DNA from: an uncultured Clostridia bacterium
Lineage (GTDB): Bacteria > Bacillota > Clostridia > TANB77 > CAG-508
Direction of reading: 5' to 3'
NCBI GenBank assembly: GCA_949388605.1
Contig: CASKJV010000001.1
Span: forward strand, 1 to 64,000
Length of the DNA: 64,000 bases
Shown: piece after piece, positions 26,954 to 35,561 of the stretch
Position numbering within the stretch: position 1 is the first letter of the stretch
Layout: each line of letters starts with the position of its first letter
The notes under the pieces: generated by a model
What the model saw: the letters and a program-made list of their open reading frames with translations, nothing else
What the model was told of the DNA's origin: nothing
Database searches by the model: none
Made by a program: the position numbers and the translations under genes

Positions 26954-27811
26954 ATGCGGATAAATCAATATTTATCGGTATGCATGTTTCAGTTGAAAGT
27001 TCATTTAGATTGTGATAATAAAAATGAATATTTGATTGAGACAGAAGATGTTCTGAAGCAATTGGAATCAGCTTTTAGTATTATAGAAAAGCTAAAACCA
27101 GACATATCTTTATTTCCAGAGATGACATATTTGGAAAGATATGAGAAAAAGTATCAGGAATTATCGATATCAAAAATTATTGTAGCAGGAAGTTATTACA
27201 AAAATGGAATTAATACTACTGTAGTATTTGAGAATGGTAAAAAGCATGAATTTTCAAAAGATTATGCTTCTGGGGCAGAACCTATGGCAAGAAAAATTCC
27301 ATTTCTTCAACCAAAAGAATTTTTAAAAAACAAAATTAAGCAACATGAATTTTGGATAAAAGGGAAAAAGATTTATATTCTTAATTGTATGGAATATTAT
27401 CATATTGCTTATTATATGGCACGAGATGAAGAATTAAGAGATAATCTGTTTGGAGTATTTACAATTTGTTCTAATTCTAATACACATGTTTTTGAGGAAG
27501 AGACTGTATGTATTCACAATCATAATGAAAATTTATATACTTTTACATTAAATTGTGTAAGTACATATAAAGGAGATTCTTATGGAGATGGAAAAAGCTA
27601 TATTTATGGACCAGTGTCTATTCATGAAAAAGAATGGTTAATAAAAGAAGGAATTGAAAGTAAGAAAAATGTTTGTCATGTCCTTTCTTTATCTAATCAA
27701 AATGCTCAGTATGCTTATGGGAAATTTGTATTTCCTGAAAATTTAAGTAGATTTGGCAGAAGTGATTATTATTTAAATAATCCAAGGGATATTGTAGTAA
27801 AAAATTTATAA
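26954..27811 (+). CDS. Nitrilase-superfamily-like protein
   Basis: 285 aa from the ATG at 26954, preceded by AAAGGAG; upstream in-frame ATGs lack such a site. Candidate Glu-Lys-Cys triad of the carbon-nitrogen hydrolases: Glu in LFPEMTY (about residue 56), Lys in FSKDYASG, Cys in YILNCMEYYH (about 146). The flanking regions are divergent, so the substrate is open. It is 16 bp before CoaB and may act in the same pathway. The second codon is CGG (Arg) and codon choice is less AT-biased than in flanking operons, as in the other apparently acquired genes. Assignment is tentative. Confidence 0.55.
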   Translation: MRINQYLSVCMFQLKVHLDCDNKNEYLIETEDVLKQLESAFSIIEKLKPDISLFPEMTYLERYEKKYQELSISKIIVAGSYYKNGINTTVVFENGKKHEFSKDYASGAEPMARKIPFLQPKEFLKNKIKQHEFWIKGKKIYILNCMEYYHIAYYMARDEELRDNLFGVFTICSNSNTHVFEEETVCIHNHNENLYTFTLNCVSTYKGDSYGDGKSYIYGPVSIHEKEWLIKEGIESKKNVCHVLSLSNQNAQYAYGKFVFPENLSRFGRSDYYLNNPRDIVVKNL

Positions 27812-27827
27812 TCAGGAGGAAAAAAAC

Positions 27828-28595
27828 ATGAAGAAAAATATTATTATTACATCAGGACCTACGAACGAGAGAATTGATGCTGTTATGAAAATTACAAACA
27901 TGTCTACAGGTGCATTGGGAAATATCGTGGCAGAAACGTTTCTTGAGGATAAGGCAGAAGAAATTGATACAATTTATTATATTTCAACTAAAATGTCTTA
28001 TAAACCACGAATTGGAAGTGATAAAGTTAAGTTTATTACTGTTGAATCTACAGAGGATTTAATTAATGCATTAAAAGAAATCTGCGCTACAAAGAAAATT
28101 GATATTATAATTCATTCTGCAGCAGTAGGCGATTATGCCGGAAAATATACCATAAGAGCAGAAGAATTAGTAGATGAAATTTGGGAAACTATTCAGAATG
28201 CAGAAAATAAGGATAAAGTTACAAAAGATATTCTTATGAATATTTTTGAAAATCCTACAAGTGTCTGCAATGATAGTACTAAAATTTCCTCTTATGAACC
28301 TCATTTAATGACTATGATGAAACTTACTCCTAAAGTTATTAGTCTGATTAAAGAAATGGCACCTGATGTAACTTTAGTGGGCTTTAAGCTATTAGAAGGT
28401 GTTAGCAAAGAGGAACTGTTTAATGTTGCAGATAGATTAAGAGCTAAAAATCATGCTGATTACATTGTAGCAAATGATTTAGCCAAAATTGGAGGCGGTA
28501 AACATTGGGCAATGATTTTAAATGAGAATGGTATTGTAAAAGAATGTAATACGAAGAAAGAAATTGCAAAGGCATTGGAAGGTATTCTCTTTTAA
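27828..28595 (+). CDS. coaB: Phosphopantothenate-cysteine ligase (stand-alone CoaB)
   Basis: 255 aa with CAGGAGG upstream. CoaB joins 4'-phosphopantothenate to cysteine using a nucleotide triphosphate in coenzyme A synthesis. DFP-domain features: IIITSGPTNERIDAV at the N terminus (nucleotide-binding start), NMSTGALGNIVAE, IIHSAAVGDYAGKY (motif with the conserved Ala-Val-x-Asp), LVGFKLLEGV and ADYIVANDLAKIGGGKHWA. There is no CoaC flavin domain, so this is the stand-alone form seen in streptococci and some clostridia. It ends before the terminator at 28692. Likely acquired together with the upstream gene. Confidence 0.85.
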   Translation: MKKNIIITSGPTNERIDAVMKITNMSTGALGNIVAETFLEDKAEEIDTIYYISTKMSYKPRIGSDKVKFITVESTEDLINALKEICATKKIDIIIHSAAVGDYAGKYTIRAEELVDEIWETIQNAENKDKVTKDILMNIFENPTSVCNDSTKISSYEPHLMTMMKLTPKVISLIKEMAPDVTLVGFKLLEGVSKEELFNVADRLRAKNHADYIVANDLAKIGGGKHWAMILNENGIVKECNTKKEIAKALEGILF

Positions 28596-28691
28596 CTAAT
28601 TGAGAATTGATTTTATACTTAAAGAAAAAATTTACTTTTGTAATAAAATATTTTAAATATATTCTAATATGAAAGTGAATATTAGAAAAAT

Positions 28692-28722
28692 AAAAAGACC
28701 AGGGAATCCGTGGTCTTTTTAT
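28692..28722 (+). terminator. Intrinsic terminator
   Basis: AAAAAGACCA / TGGTCTTTTT (28692-28701, 28711-28720) with a 9-nt loop and T tract. Confidence 0.9.
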
Positions 28723-28828
28723 TGTATTATATTGACTTATTATGTAAAATAAAATATAATTTGAACACTATTAATTATAAGTCTTCATTTTTACAAGAAG
28801 ATTAATAACAAAAATAAGGAGGACAAAA

Positions 28829-29509
28829 ATGAGTAAAGAATTTTATGAAAACATTCTCAAAGAAATTGATCGGAGAGAAAAGGAAAAAGCAGAATATGGA
28901 AGGTGGGAAGAAGAGAAAAGAAAAAGTAAGGAAAAAAGAGAAGAAGAACTAAAAATCAAAAAAATTAAAAGAATAATTTTTGATTCTTTTGATTCACATT
29001 TGAAGGAATTGTTAAAAGAATTGAGAGACTATAATGGCCATCATATGATAAATAAAAGTGAACTTCCATATAATGATTTTCTTATAAGAAGAAGTGTATA
29101 CGAATTAGGCTTTAGTATAGATATTTGGCATAGTACTAATGAAGAATATTATTTACAAATTATTTTAGGAAATGCTAATACACCAGCTCAAAAACATTTA
29201 TTGAATTTCAGGAATAGGTTACGGCTTAATCAAGATGTGAAAGAGAGAAAAGTATTATGTGAATGCTATATAATTAGGAAATTTATAGAGGAAGGAAAAT
29301 TCGAGTATGCAATATTAGGCGAAGCAAATGCCTTAAAATCTGCTGTAATAACAGTAAATGGGCTGGAACAAATTGATACAGAATTTGAACGTGAAATTGT
29401 TAGAAAATATTTTGATAAATATGGATTAAAGTTTATAGATCCAAAAATATATGGAGTAACCTCAAATCATTCTGATTGCTGGAACTTTATGATTAAATAT
29501 ATGCAGTAA
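28829..29509 (+). CDS. Hypothetical protein with charged coiled-coil N terminus
   Basis: 226 aa with AAGGAGG upstream. I do not recognise it. Residues 1-55 are a highly charged helix (EKEKAEYGRWEEEKRKSKEK); the rest is a globular alpha/beta region with scattered Cys and His but no clear metal site (VLCECYIIRKFIEEGKFEYA, GLKFIDPKIYGVTSNHSDCW). No membrane segment. It uses CGG twice as Arg (28871, 29222), unlike native genes, so it may have been acquired. It is a single gene between terminators. Confidence 0.6.
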   Translation: MSKEFYENILKEIDRREKEKAEYGRWEEEKRKSKEKREEELKIKKIKRIIFDSFDSHLKELLKELRDYNGHHMINKSELPYNDFLIRRSVYELGFSIDIWHSTNEEYYLQIILGNANTPAQKHLLNFRNRLRLNQDVKERKVLCECYIIRKFIEEGKFEYAILGEANALKSAVITVNGLEQIDTEFEREIVRKYFDKYGLKFIDPKIYGVTSNHSDCWNFMIKYMQ

Positions 29510-29587
29510 TATTTTTCATATAAATATATGGATGGCTTAGAAACTATATAAAAGATTCTATTACTATTTATTGTTTTTGCAAAAGTA

Positions 29588-29758
29588 CTATAGAATTGTA
29601 TTAAGATGAATAAAAATAAAGGAAAATTCGGGAGCTAGTATAGCTTCCGAATTTTCTAATTTAAATAAAAAAGCTTTTAAATCCACCATTGGGGCAAAAA
29701 TTGAAATAAAACTACAAAATAGTCCACCAATGATTCCCATAGTAAGTGCAAATAACAT
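29588..29758 (-). CDS. Possible 56-aa hydrophobic small protein
   Basis: The ATG at 29758 lies seven bases after a perfect AAAGGAG. It reads MLFALTMGIIGGLFCSFISI, one membrane helix, then a tail to about residue 56. The terminator-like hairpin at 29623-29655 falls inside the tail, so transcripts may end before the stop. The strong ribosome site and single helix suggest a real small membrane protein, possibly toxin-like, but no antisense RNA or relative is known to me. Confidence 0.4.
   Translation of the reverse strand: MLFALTMGIIGGLFCSFISIFAPMVDLKAFLFKLENSEAILAPEFSFIFIHLNTIL
29623..29655. terminator. Strong hairpin, probable terminator
   Basis: A 15-bp stem AAAATTCGGGAGCTA / TAGCTTCCGAATTTT with a 3-nt loop (one G-T pair). 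On the minus strand it is followed by a T-rich run. Confidence 0.6.
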
Positions 29759-30054
29759 AATGTTTCTCCTTTCATAATGTGATTGATAAAATATTATATT
29801 ATTTACTGAAACATTATATCATACGTAGAACAAAAAATATTATATAAACAAACTTAATATAACTGGTAAAATTACTGTTATTTTTAATATTGATATAAAT
29901 TATTATAAACTGTCTATAATTTTTATGTATGAGTAAAAAATAAAGTTGTGAAATATCTAAAATTTTGTAAAAATATAAATTTTAAAAAAATTTATAAAAT
30001 ATGTAATGAAATTAAAAAAATAATCTCTTATAATATAGAAGGAGGTAAAAGTCT
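29759..30054. other. Gene-free AT-rich leader of ECF operon
   Basis: TATAAT at 30029-30034 and GGAGG at 30041 precede the sigma factor gene. No repeats or structured RNA recognised. Confidence 0.4.
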
Positions 30055-30552
30055 ATGCAGAATATGGAAGAAATATATGAACAATATTCTAATTCAATAT
30101 ACAAATATTTATTCTGTTTGACTCATAATGAAGACATAGCAGAAGATTTAACACAAGAAACTTTTGTAATAGCAGTTAAAGAAATTAATAAATTTAGAGA
30201 AGATTGCAAAGTATCTGTATGGCTTTGTCAAATTGCGAAACATTTATGGTATAAGCAATTAAAGAAAAGTAAGAAAGAAAATAATATAATGCTTGATGAA
30301 TTAGATGAATTTGCTGAATCAAAAGGTATAGAAGATATTATTTGTAAAAAAGAAGAAAAGATAGACTTTTTTAAAGATATTCAGAAATTAGACGAAACAT
30401 CAAGAAATATTATATATTTAAGAGTGATTGGAAATTTAAATTTTATTGAAATTGGAGAAATATTAGGAAAAACACCTAATTGGGCTAGAGTAACATTTTA
30501 TCGTGCAAAACAAAAACTAAAGGAGGTAAATAAAAATGGAAAAGAAAGCTGA
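30055..30552 (+). CDS. ECF-type RNA polymerase sigma factor
   Basis: 165 aa. Region 2 (YEQYSNSIYKYLFCLTHNED, DLTQETFVIAVKEINKFR) and region 4 (LDETSRNIIYLRVIGNLNFI, EIGEILGKTPNWARVTFYRA, KQKLKE) of extracytoplasmic-function sigma factors; regions 1 and 3 are absent. It overlaps the anti-sigma gene by 17 bp, so synthesis is coupled. It probably directs transcription of its own operon and some envelope genes when released. Confidence 0.9.
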   Translation: MQNMEEIYEQYSNSIYKYLFCLTHNEDIAEDLTQETFVIAVKEINKFREDCKVSVWLCQIAKHLWYKQLKKSKKENNIMLDELDEFAESKGIEDIICKKEEKIDFFKDIQKLDETSRNIIYLRVIGNLNFIEIGEILGKTPNWARVTFYRAKQKLKEVNKNGKES

Positions 30553-31492
30553 ATGTGAGATTGTACAAGATTTATTATTAGGATATGTAGACAATATATT
30601 AAATTCAGAATCTAAAAAAATAGTAGAAAAACATTTAATAGAATGCGAAAATTGTCAAAATAGACTAGAAGAAATTAAAAATGATATTGAAGAAAATGAA
30701 AATAATGAAAAAAAGCAAATTGATTATTTAAAAAAAGTAAGAATTAAAAATAAGATAAAATCAATTTTATTTGTAATTATTATTTTAATACTTATTTTGT
30801 TTGGATATTACTTATATAAATTTTCTATTTTAAATAGAATTTCAAAAAAATCAAGAGAACAATTTAAAACAGAAAATTTTTATATAGAAAAAATAGAAAA
30901 AATAGGAAATGATGATAAATTATCTGTAACTAAAACTTGGTATAAAGATGGAAAATATAAAGTAAGTTGGTGTACAAAAAATGATGCTGATGGTAGTATA
31001 GAGAATTTGTTAACAGAATACCAAGATCTTAAAAGTAATCCAAATGAAAAATATGATATAGATGAATATAATAAAAAGATACAAAAAATCACATGGAATT
31101 TTGAAAGTGGTAAAGATGATTTGATTGAAGTTCAAAATCCAACTTTTCCATCATCAAAAGAATACTTATTAATGAAATTAGGAGCACCATTTCATACGAA
31201 AATTTCAACAGACTATGAATATATAGGTAGAAAATATTATGTATTAAAATCAGGTAAAACAGAAACTTGGGTAGATATAGATACAGGACTTCCAATAATG
31301 AAGTTTGGAGGCAGTACAATGACAGTATATTATAATAATACTAAAATTCCTAAAGAAAGAACTGAAAGCATTAGTGAATATCATTATGAATTTAATACAG
31401 TAAATGATACTGATGTAGAAATGCCAGATATAACAGGATATGAGATAGAAAATATAGATTATAATGAAATGATTAAAGAACAAACAAAATAA
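30536..31492 (+). CDS. Membrane anti-sigma factor with zinc-finger (ZAS-like) domain
   Basis: 318 aa. The N-terminal cytoplasmic domain has the HxxxCxxC motif (HLIECENC, about residues 36-43) with an upstream Cys (CEIVQDLLLGYVD), typical of zf-HC2/ZAS anti-sigma factors. One membrane helix (about 80-101) leads to an extracellular domain without a recognised family. It should hold the sigma factor encoded just upstream at the membrane until an envelope signal triggers release. It is followed by a terminator. Confidence 0.85.
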   Translation: MEKKAECEIVQDLLLGYVDNILNSESKKIVEKHLIECENCQNRLEEIKNDIEENENNEKKQIDYLKKVRIKNKIKSILFVIIILILILFGYYLYKFSILNRISKKSREQFKTENFYIEKIEKIGNDDKLSVTKTWYKDGKYKVSWCTKNDADGSIENLLTEYQDLKSNPNEKYDIDEYNKKIQKITWNFESGKDDLIEVQNPTFPSSKEYLLMKLGAPFHTKISTDYEYIGRKYYVLKSGKTETWVDIDTGLPIMKFGGSTMTVYYNNTKIPKERTESISEYHYEFNTVNDTDVEMPDITGYEIENIDYNEMIKEQTK

Positions 31493-31506
31493 TATAATGT
31501 ATGAAA

Positions 31507-31546
31507 AAGGTTAAAACTAGGAGAAATATAGTTTTAACCTTATTAT
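31507..31546 (+). terminator. Intrinsic terminator
   Basis: AAGGTTAAAACTA / TAGTTTTAACCTT (31507-31519, 31529-31541), then TATTATATT. Confidence 0.75.
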
Positions 31547-31554
31547 ATTATAAT

Positions 31555-31700
31555 AAAGTTTTTCTAATTTCCTATAATATAAAGCTTTCGAGCTTTTTAG
31601 CTATATGAAGCAAAGCAAACTACAGATAAGTTATACAAATGAAAGATGAGACCATAACTTTACTAAAATGATAAAAAATTTTAAATATACTTTTTGGTTT
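31555..31700 (+). repeat. Dispersed intergenic repeat related to 52433-52530
   Basis: Shares AGTTATACA, a variable part, then ACTAAAATGATAAAAAATTT and TTAAATAT with 52465-52525. The 5' part has CTAATTTCCTATAATA and a small palindrome AAGCTTTCGAGCTTT. It lies upstream of a two-component operon, as the other copy lies upstream of mntP. Confidence 0.5.
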
Positions 31701-31708
31701 TTAAAAAA

Positions 31709-31740
31709 TTTACAATTTTGATACAATTTTGTTTTATAAT
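31709..31740 (+). promoter_or_regulatory. Two 11-bp repeats abutting the -10 of the two-component operon
   Basis: TTTACAATTTT (31709-31719) and GATACAATTTT (31720-31730), then TATAAT at 31735-31740. There is no -35; the repeats occupy its place, as in PhoB/PhoP-type activated promoters. The same GATACAATT core makes up the array at 34571. Confidence 0.6.
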
Positions 31741-31757
31741 ATTTAAGGGGGATTTCA

Positions 31758-32414
31758 ATGAATAAAATTTTAATTGTAGAAGATGAAATTGCAATAAGCG
31801 ATTTAATAAAATTAGGACTTGAATCACAAGGATATAAATGTGAAACTGCAAATGATGGAGAAATTGCAGCAAATCTAATAGAACAAAAAGAATATGACTT
31901 AGTGCTATTAGATATAATGCTTCCAAAAGTAGATGGATTTGAAGTTTTAGAATATATAAAACAAATACAAGATATTCCTGTTATTTTTATTACTGCAAAA
32001 GCCCAAACAAAAGACAAAATAAAAGGATTAAAAGCAGGTAGTGATGATTATATAACAAAACCATTTGATATGGAGGAACTATATGCAAGAGTAGAAGCTG
32101 TATTAAGAAGATATAACAAAATAAGTGAAAATATTAATATAGGTAATATAACAATTAATTCAGTAGCAAGAACTGTAAAAAGAGATAATAATAAAGTGGA
32201 GTTAACTCCAAAAGAATTTGATTTACTTATGCTATTAGTTCAAAATAAGAACACAGCTTTATATAGGGAAATTATATTTGAAAAAGTTTGGGGAGAAGAA
32301 TTAGAATTTGAAACAAGAACTCTAGATTTACATATACAAAGACTAAGAAAGAAATTAGGCTGGAAAGACAAAATAAAAACAGTATATAGGATAGGATATA
32401 TGTTAGAGATATAG
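31758..32414 (+). CDS. OmpR/PhoB-family response regulator
   Basis: 218 aa. Receiver domain with VEDE, phospho-acceptor in LVLLDIMLPKVDG (about residue 51), FITAK and TKPFDMEELYARVEA. The winged helix has LTPKEFDLLMLLV and RTLDLHIQRLRKKLG, ending YRIGYML. It is the first gene of a three-gene operon with the kinase at 32427 and a membrane protein at 33830. GATACAATT repeats upstream of its own -10 and in the array behind the operon suggest autoregulation and control of the gene at 34815. Confidence 0.9.
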   Translation: MNKILIVEDEIAISDLIKLGLESQGYKCETANDGEIAANLIEQKEYDLVLLDIMLPKVDGFEVLEYIKQIQDIPVIFITAKAQTKDKIKGLKAGSDDYITKPFDMEELYARVEAVLRRYNKISENINIGNITINSVARTVKRDNNKVELTPKEFDLLMLLVQNKNTALYREIIFEKVWGEELEFETRTLDLHIQRLRKKLGWKDKIKTVYRIGYMLEI

Positions 32415-32426
32415 AAAGGAAAAAAT

Positions 32427-33833
32427 ATGAAATTTTGGGTAAAATTGATGCTTGGAATTGTTATGATTATATCTATTGTATTATCATTTAGTAGGTATAT
32501 TACTGTAAGACAAAATTTTATCAATTCATTAGAAAGTAGTGTAGAACAGAATGCAAATAAACATAGATTAGAACGATATTATTTGGAAAGTAATATTGTA
32601 AGCAAAATCGAGCAAGGTGAAGAATTTACAGATGACCATTTATTTGAGTATATGAAATCTTTATATGATTATATGGAAAATGACTTAGAGAGTATTGAAA
32701 TATTTTCAGAAAATAAAGTGAAAATATTTTCTAATTTTGATAAATCCAATAAATTAGAAACTGGTGATATAGATAGCTTATTAGATAAGGAAGAAGACAA
32801 ATACGTTATTAGAGAAGTAAATGGAAATAATTATATGGTGTTTAGTTCATATTGTACTGTGAGCAATTTTAGTATATATATTGTAAATATTTATGATATA
32901 ACATCACTTTACGAAGAAAGAACCAGACAGATAAAAGATGTTATGTTTGCAGATATGATAGTTTTGGCAGTAGCTTCAATTGTGGTAGCTATATTTTCGA
33001 GATTTTTAACAAAACCTATTGAAGAATTAAATAATGCAACTAAAAAGATTTCATCAGGAGAATTTAACCAAAGAGTATATGTAAAAACTAATGATGAAAT
33101 TGGAGAACTTGCTGATAGTTTTAATAAAATGTCAGAACAAATTGAGAATAAAATAAATTATTTAAATTTATCTATTAAGCAAAAAGATGATTTTATATCA
33201 GGATTTTCGCATGAAATAAAAACACCTATGACAGCAATAATAGGATATTCTGATTTGCTTAGATTAAAAAATTATGATGAAAATGTACGAATACCAGCTT
33301 TAAATTATATTTATTCTGAGTCAAAACGACTTGAAGAACTTTCTTATAAATTACTATCTTTAATGGAATTATCTGAGGATAAAATTGAATTAAAAGAAGC
33401 ACAAATAAAAGAATCAATAGAGAAAATTTGTAAAAAGATTGTATTGGAAAACATAGAATTGAAATTAGATTTAGAAAGTGCAATTGTAAAATTTGATGAA
33501 AGCTTATTAGAGGTTGTTATAAGAAATTTAGTGCAAAATGCTAAAAAAGCAGAACCTAGAGATAATTATGTTTATATAGTTGGAAATAATCACGAAAATA
33601 AATATATAATTTCTATAATAGATAATGGAATAGGAATTCCCAAAGATGATATTGCTAGAGTTACAGAAGATTTTTATATGGTAGATAAATCTCGTAGTAG
33701 AAAAAACGGCGGAACTGGAATTGGACTTTCATTATGTAAGAAAATTTTAGAATTACATGGTTCTAAAATTAATATAGAAAGTGAAGAAAATGTAGGCACA
33801 ACAGTATATTTTGAATTGGAGGTAATTAAATGA
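32427..33833 (+). CDS. Sensor histidine kinase with HAMP domain
   Basis: 468 aa. A membrane helix at about residues 7-25, an extracellular sensor of about 140 residues, a second helix (about 172-192), HAMP (RFLTKPIEELNNATKKISSG, NDEIGELADSFNKMS), HisKA with GFSHEIKTPMTAIIGYSDLL (His about 260) and an ATPase domain (LVQNAKKA, IDNGIGIP, GGTGIGLSLCKKI). It is the partner of the regulator 12 bp upstream. The intact frame contrasts with the two kinases that carry CGG frameshifts. The signal is unknown. Confidence 0.9.
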   Translation: MKFWVKLMLGIVMIISIVLSFSRYITVRQNFINSLESSVEQNANKHRLERYYLESNIVSKIEQGEEFTDDHLFEYMKSLYDYMENDLESIEIFSENKVKIFSNFDKSNKLETGDIDSLLDKEEDKYVIREVNGNNYMVFSSYCTVSNFSIYIVNIYDITSLYEERTRQIKDVMFADMIVLAVASIVVAIFSRFLTKPIEELNNATKKISSGEFNQRVYVKTNDEIGELADSFNKMSEQIENKINYLNLSIKQKDDFISGFSHEIKTPMTAIIGYSDLLRLKNYDENVRIPALNYIYSESKRLEELSYKLLSLMELSEDKIELKEAQIKESIEKICKKIVLENIELKLDLESAIVKFDESLLEVVIRNLVQNAKKAEPRDNYVYIVGNNHENKYIISIIDNGIGIPKDDIARVTEDFYMVDKSRSRKNGGTGIGLSLCKKILELHGSKINIESEENVGTTVYFELEVIK

Positions 33834-34573
33834 TGGCAAAGAAATTTGTAATATGCTTAAGTGGTATTATAATAATTGCATTTTCATTTGTAATGCCTAA
33901 ATTATTTTTTCAAATAGAAGATATATCAAGAGAAAAGGAAATGTTTGCAAGACCAAAAAAAGAAACTAAAAAAATTGATGTTCAAGCAGAAAAAATATAT
34001 TTAGTAGGATTTATCCATGAGATATATAATTTAAAAAATAATCTAATATACTATAATGATAAAAAAAAGGTGTCTGTGGGAGTGCCAGTGACTGAAAGAA
34101 CAAATAATACTGTACTTACTGAAGAGATTAAAACAGAAATATCGAAATTAATAACAAATAATATATTAAAAGAAATAGATATGTCTAATGTGGAAGAATA
34201 TTATGAAACTAGAAATATATTTACTCAAGAATATGTTGTAACAACTTCTGAAATAATTAATACAGATTTTGTAATAGGTGTTGGTATAGAAGAAAAAACA
34301 GGAAAAATTATTAGTATAAATTTTCCACAAGAATTTTTAAGAGATGATATTGCTAAAAGAAAGCAATTAGAAGATTTTGCAAAATATTTAGACTTAGATA
34401 TAATAGATGATTGGAAATACGAAAATCAAATTTTGAAGTCAGAAAAAGCACAACTTTCTATAGTTTTAGAAGAAAAAAATGGTATATGCATACTTACAAT
34501 AGCTCCAATAGAAGTATATGCAGAATATGAAGCAATTCAAAGAGAAGATGAAATCGTTGAAAGGAATAAATAG
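33830..34573 (+). CDS. Membrane-anchored protein of two-component operon
   Basis: 247 aa; the start overlaps the kinase stop (ATGA) after GGAGG. One N-terminal helix (residues 5-27), the rest extracellular. I do not recognise a family. The region after about residue 45 alternates beta strands (IYLVGFIHEIYNLKNNLIYY) and ends in an acidic tail. Translation coupling to the kinase suggests an accessory sensor or modulator. The stop codon is the first base triplet of the 11-bp repeat array. Confidence 0.6.
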   Translation: MMAKKFVICLSGIIIIAFSFVMPKLFFQIEDISREKEMFARPKKETKKIDVQAEKIYLVGFIHEIYNLKNNLIYYNDKKKVSVGVPVTERTNNTVLTEEIKTEISKLITNNILKEIDMSNVEEYYETRNIFTQEYVVTTSEIINTDFVIGVGIEEKTGKIISINFPQEFLRDDIAKRKQLEDFAKYLDLDIIDDWKYENQILKSEKAQLSIVLEEKNGICILTIAPIEVYAEYEAIQREDEIVERNK

Positions 34574-34648
34574 ATACAATTTAGATACAATAAAAGTACA
34601 ACTTAGATACAACATAAATACAATTTAGATACGGGAATGCGCTATATT
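34571..34648 (+). promoter_or_regulatory. Six tandem 11-bp repeats with downstream -10
   Basis: Units start at 34571, 34582, 34593, 34604, 34615 and 34626; the consensus is TAGATACAATT with weaker units 3 and 5. TATATT at 34643-34648 sits 15 bases after the last GATAC, exactly the spacing of TATAAT from GATACA at 31720. It is likely a binding array for the regulator at 31758, driving the gene at 34815. The -10 lies within a palindrome that also looks like a terminator. Confidence 0.55.
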
Positions 34649-34667
34649 GAATATAGCGTATTTTTTG
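34637..34667 (+). terminator. Intrinsic terminator
   Basis: CGCTATAT / ATATAGCG (34640-34647, 34651-34658), extended by ATG/TAT-type pairs, then six T. Confidence 0.75.
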
Positions 34668-34703
34668 TTCTATAATAGAAAATTCCTCTGGACTTTTATT
34701 ATA
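34667..34703 (-). repeat. REP-like palindromic repeat, diverged copy
   Basis: TTCTATAATAGAAAATTCC, then TCTGGAC and TTTTATTATAAAA. In reverse complement it aligns with the copy at 36344. Confidence 0.5.
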
Positions 34704-34814
34704 AAACAATTCAAAAAATATTGCAAAAATAAATATACTAATGACAAATATTGTTTTTGTAGCTTAATAAAATATTTGCTTAGTATATTTAATTTAATAT
34801 ACTGGGAGGTATTT

Positions 34815-35517
34815 ATGGAATTTGTTTCAAATAAAGGTAAAGAAATAGAGATTAAAGTAGAAGGAGAAATTTATTTAAGACATGCGATAAAAACAAGATT
34901 TGTTAAACAAGGAGAAGATTATATAAATTTATTTAAAGAATATGTAAGTCCTATATACAAGTCAGGAGATATTGTATCTAGTAGTGAGAAAATAATTGCA
35001 TTGTGTCAAAATAGGGTTGTAAAAAGAGGAGACATCAAAGTTGGATTTTGGGCAAAGTTTTTATCAAAATTTGCAAGTCATCCTAAAACAGGAATTGGTG
35101 TTGGAGAAAGTATAAAAATGCAATATGCAATTAATAAAGTAGGATTATTTAAAGTATTATTTGCAAGTTTTACAAGTCGGAATTACAAAATTATTTGGAA
35201 TAAAAGGTGTATTTTATAAAATAGTTGGACAAGAAGTAAGTGGATTAGATGGATTTTATGGTCATGTTTGGGATGAATATGAAAATATAGGAATAGAGCT
35301 ACCTAATAATCCAAATGGTGTATGTAATGAAATTAAAGAAAAATTAGGTATTACTTGTATGATAGTAGATTCAAATGATTTTGGACAAGAGATATTAGGT
35401 AAATCTGATGATATTGAATTTGACGAAGAATATTTGAAAGGTTTAATAAAAGATAATCCTGCAGGACAAGGAAAACAACAAACACCGATTATACTAATTA
35501 GAAAGAAAAAACATTAG
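34815..35517 (+). CDS. CofE-like (F420-0:gamma-glutamyl ligase family) protein, +1 frameshift
   Basis: The ATG at 34815 follows GGGAGG. Frame 0 runs 121 codons to FASFTS, then in-frame CGG at 35178 and a stop after 13 more codons. Skipping the C gives GITKLFGIKGVFYKIVGQEV and a 233-aa protein. IYLRHAIKTRFVKQGEDY, GDIVSSSEKIIALCQNRVV and ELPNNPNGVCNEI match the CofE-like ligase pattern (PF01996). In bacteria without F420 such proteins have no proven role; they may glutamylate something else. No other F420 gene is present. The array at 34571 may control it. Confidence 0.75.
35178..35181 (+). other. CGGA +1 frameshift site 3 (CofE-like)
   Basis: Frame 0 reads ACA AGT CGG AAT TAC. Frame +1 reads GGA ATT ACA AAA TTA TTT GGA. 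Confidence 0.8.
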
Positions 35518-35561
35518 TAACCAAAGTTTAAATTAATGACAATATATTATAAAGGAGTTTT

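Noticed and set aside
34815..35517. Evidence for coenzyme F420 synthesis
   Set aside because: Only one CofE-like gene is present, no CofC/CofD/CofG-type genes, and such homologues are common in bacteria without F420.
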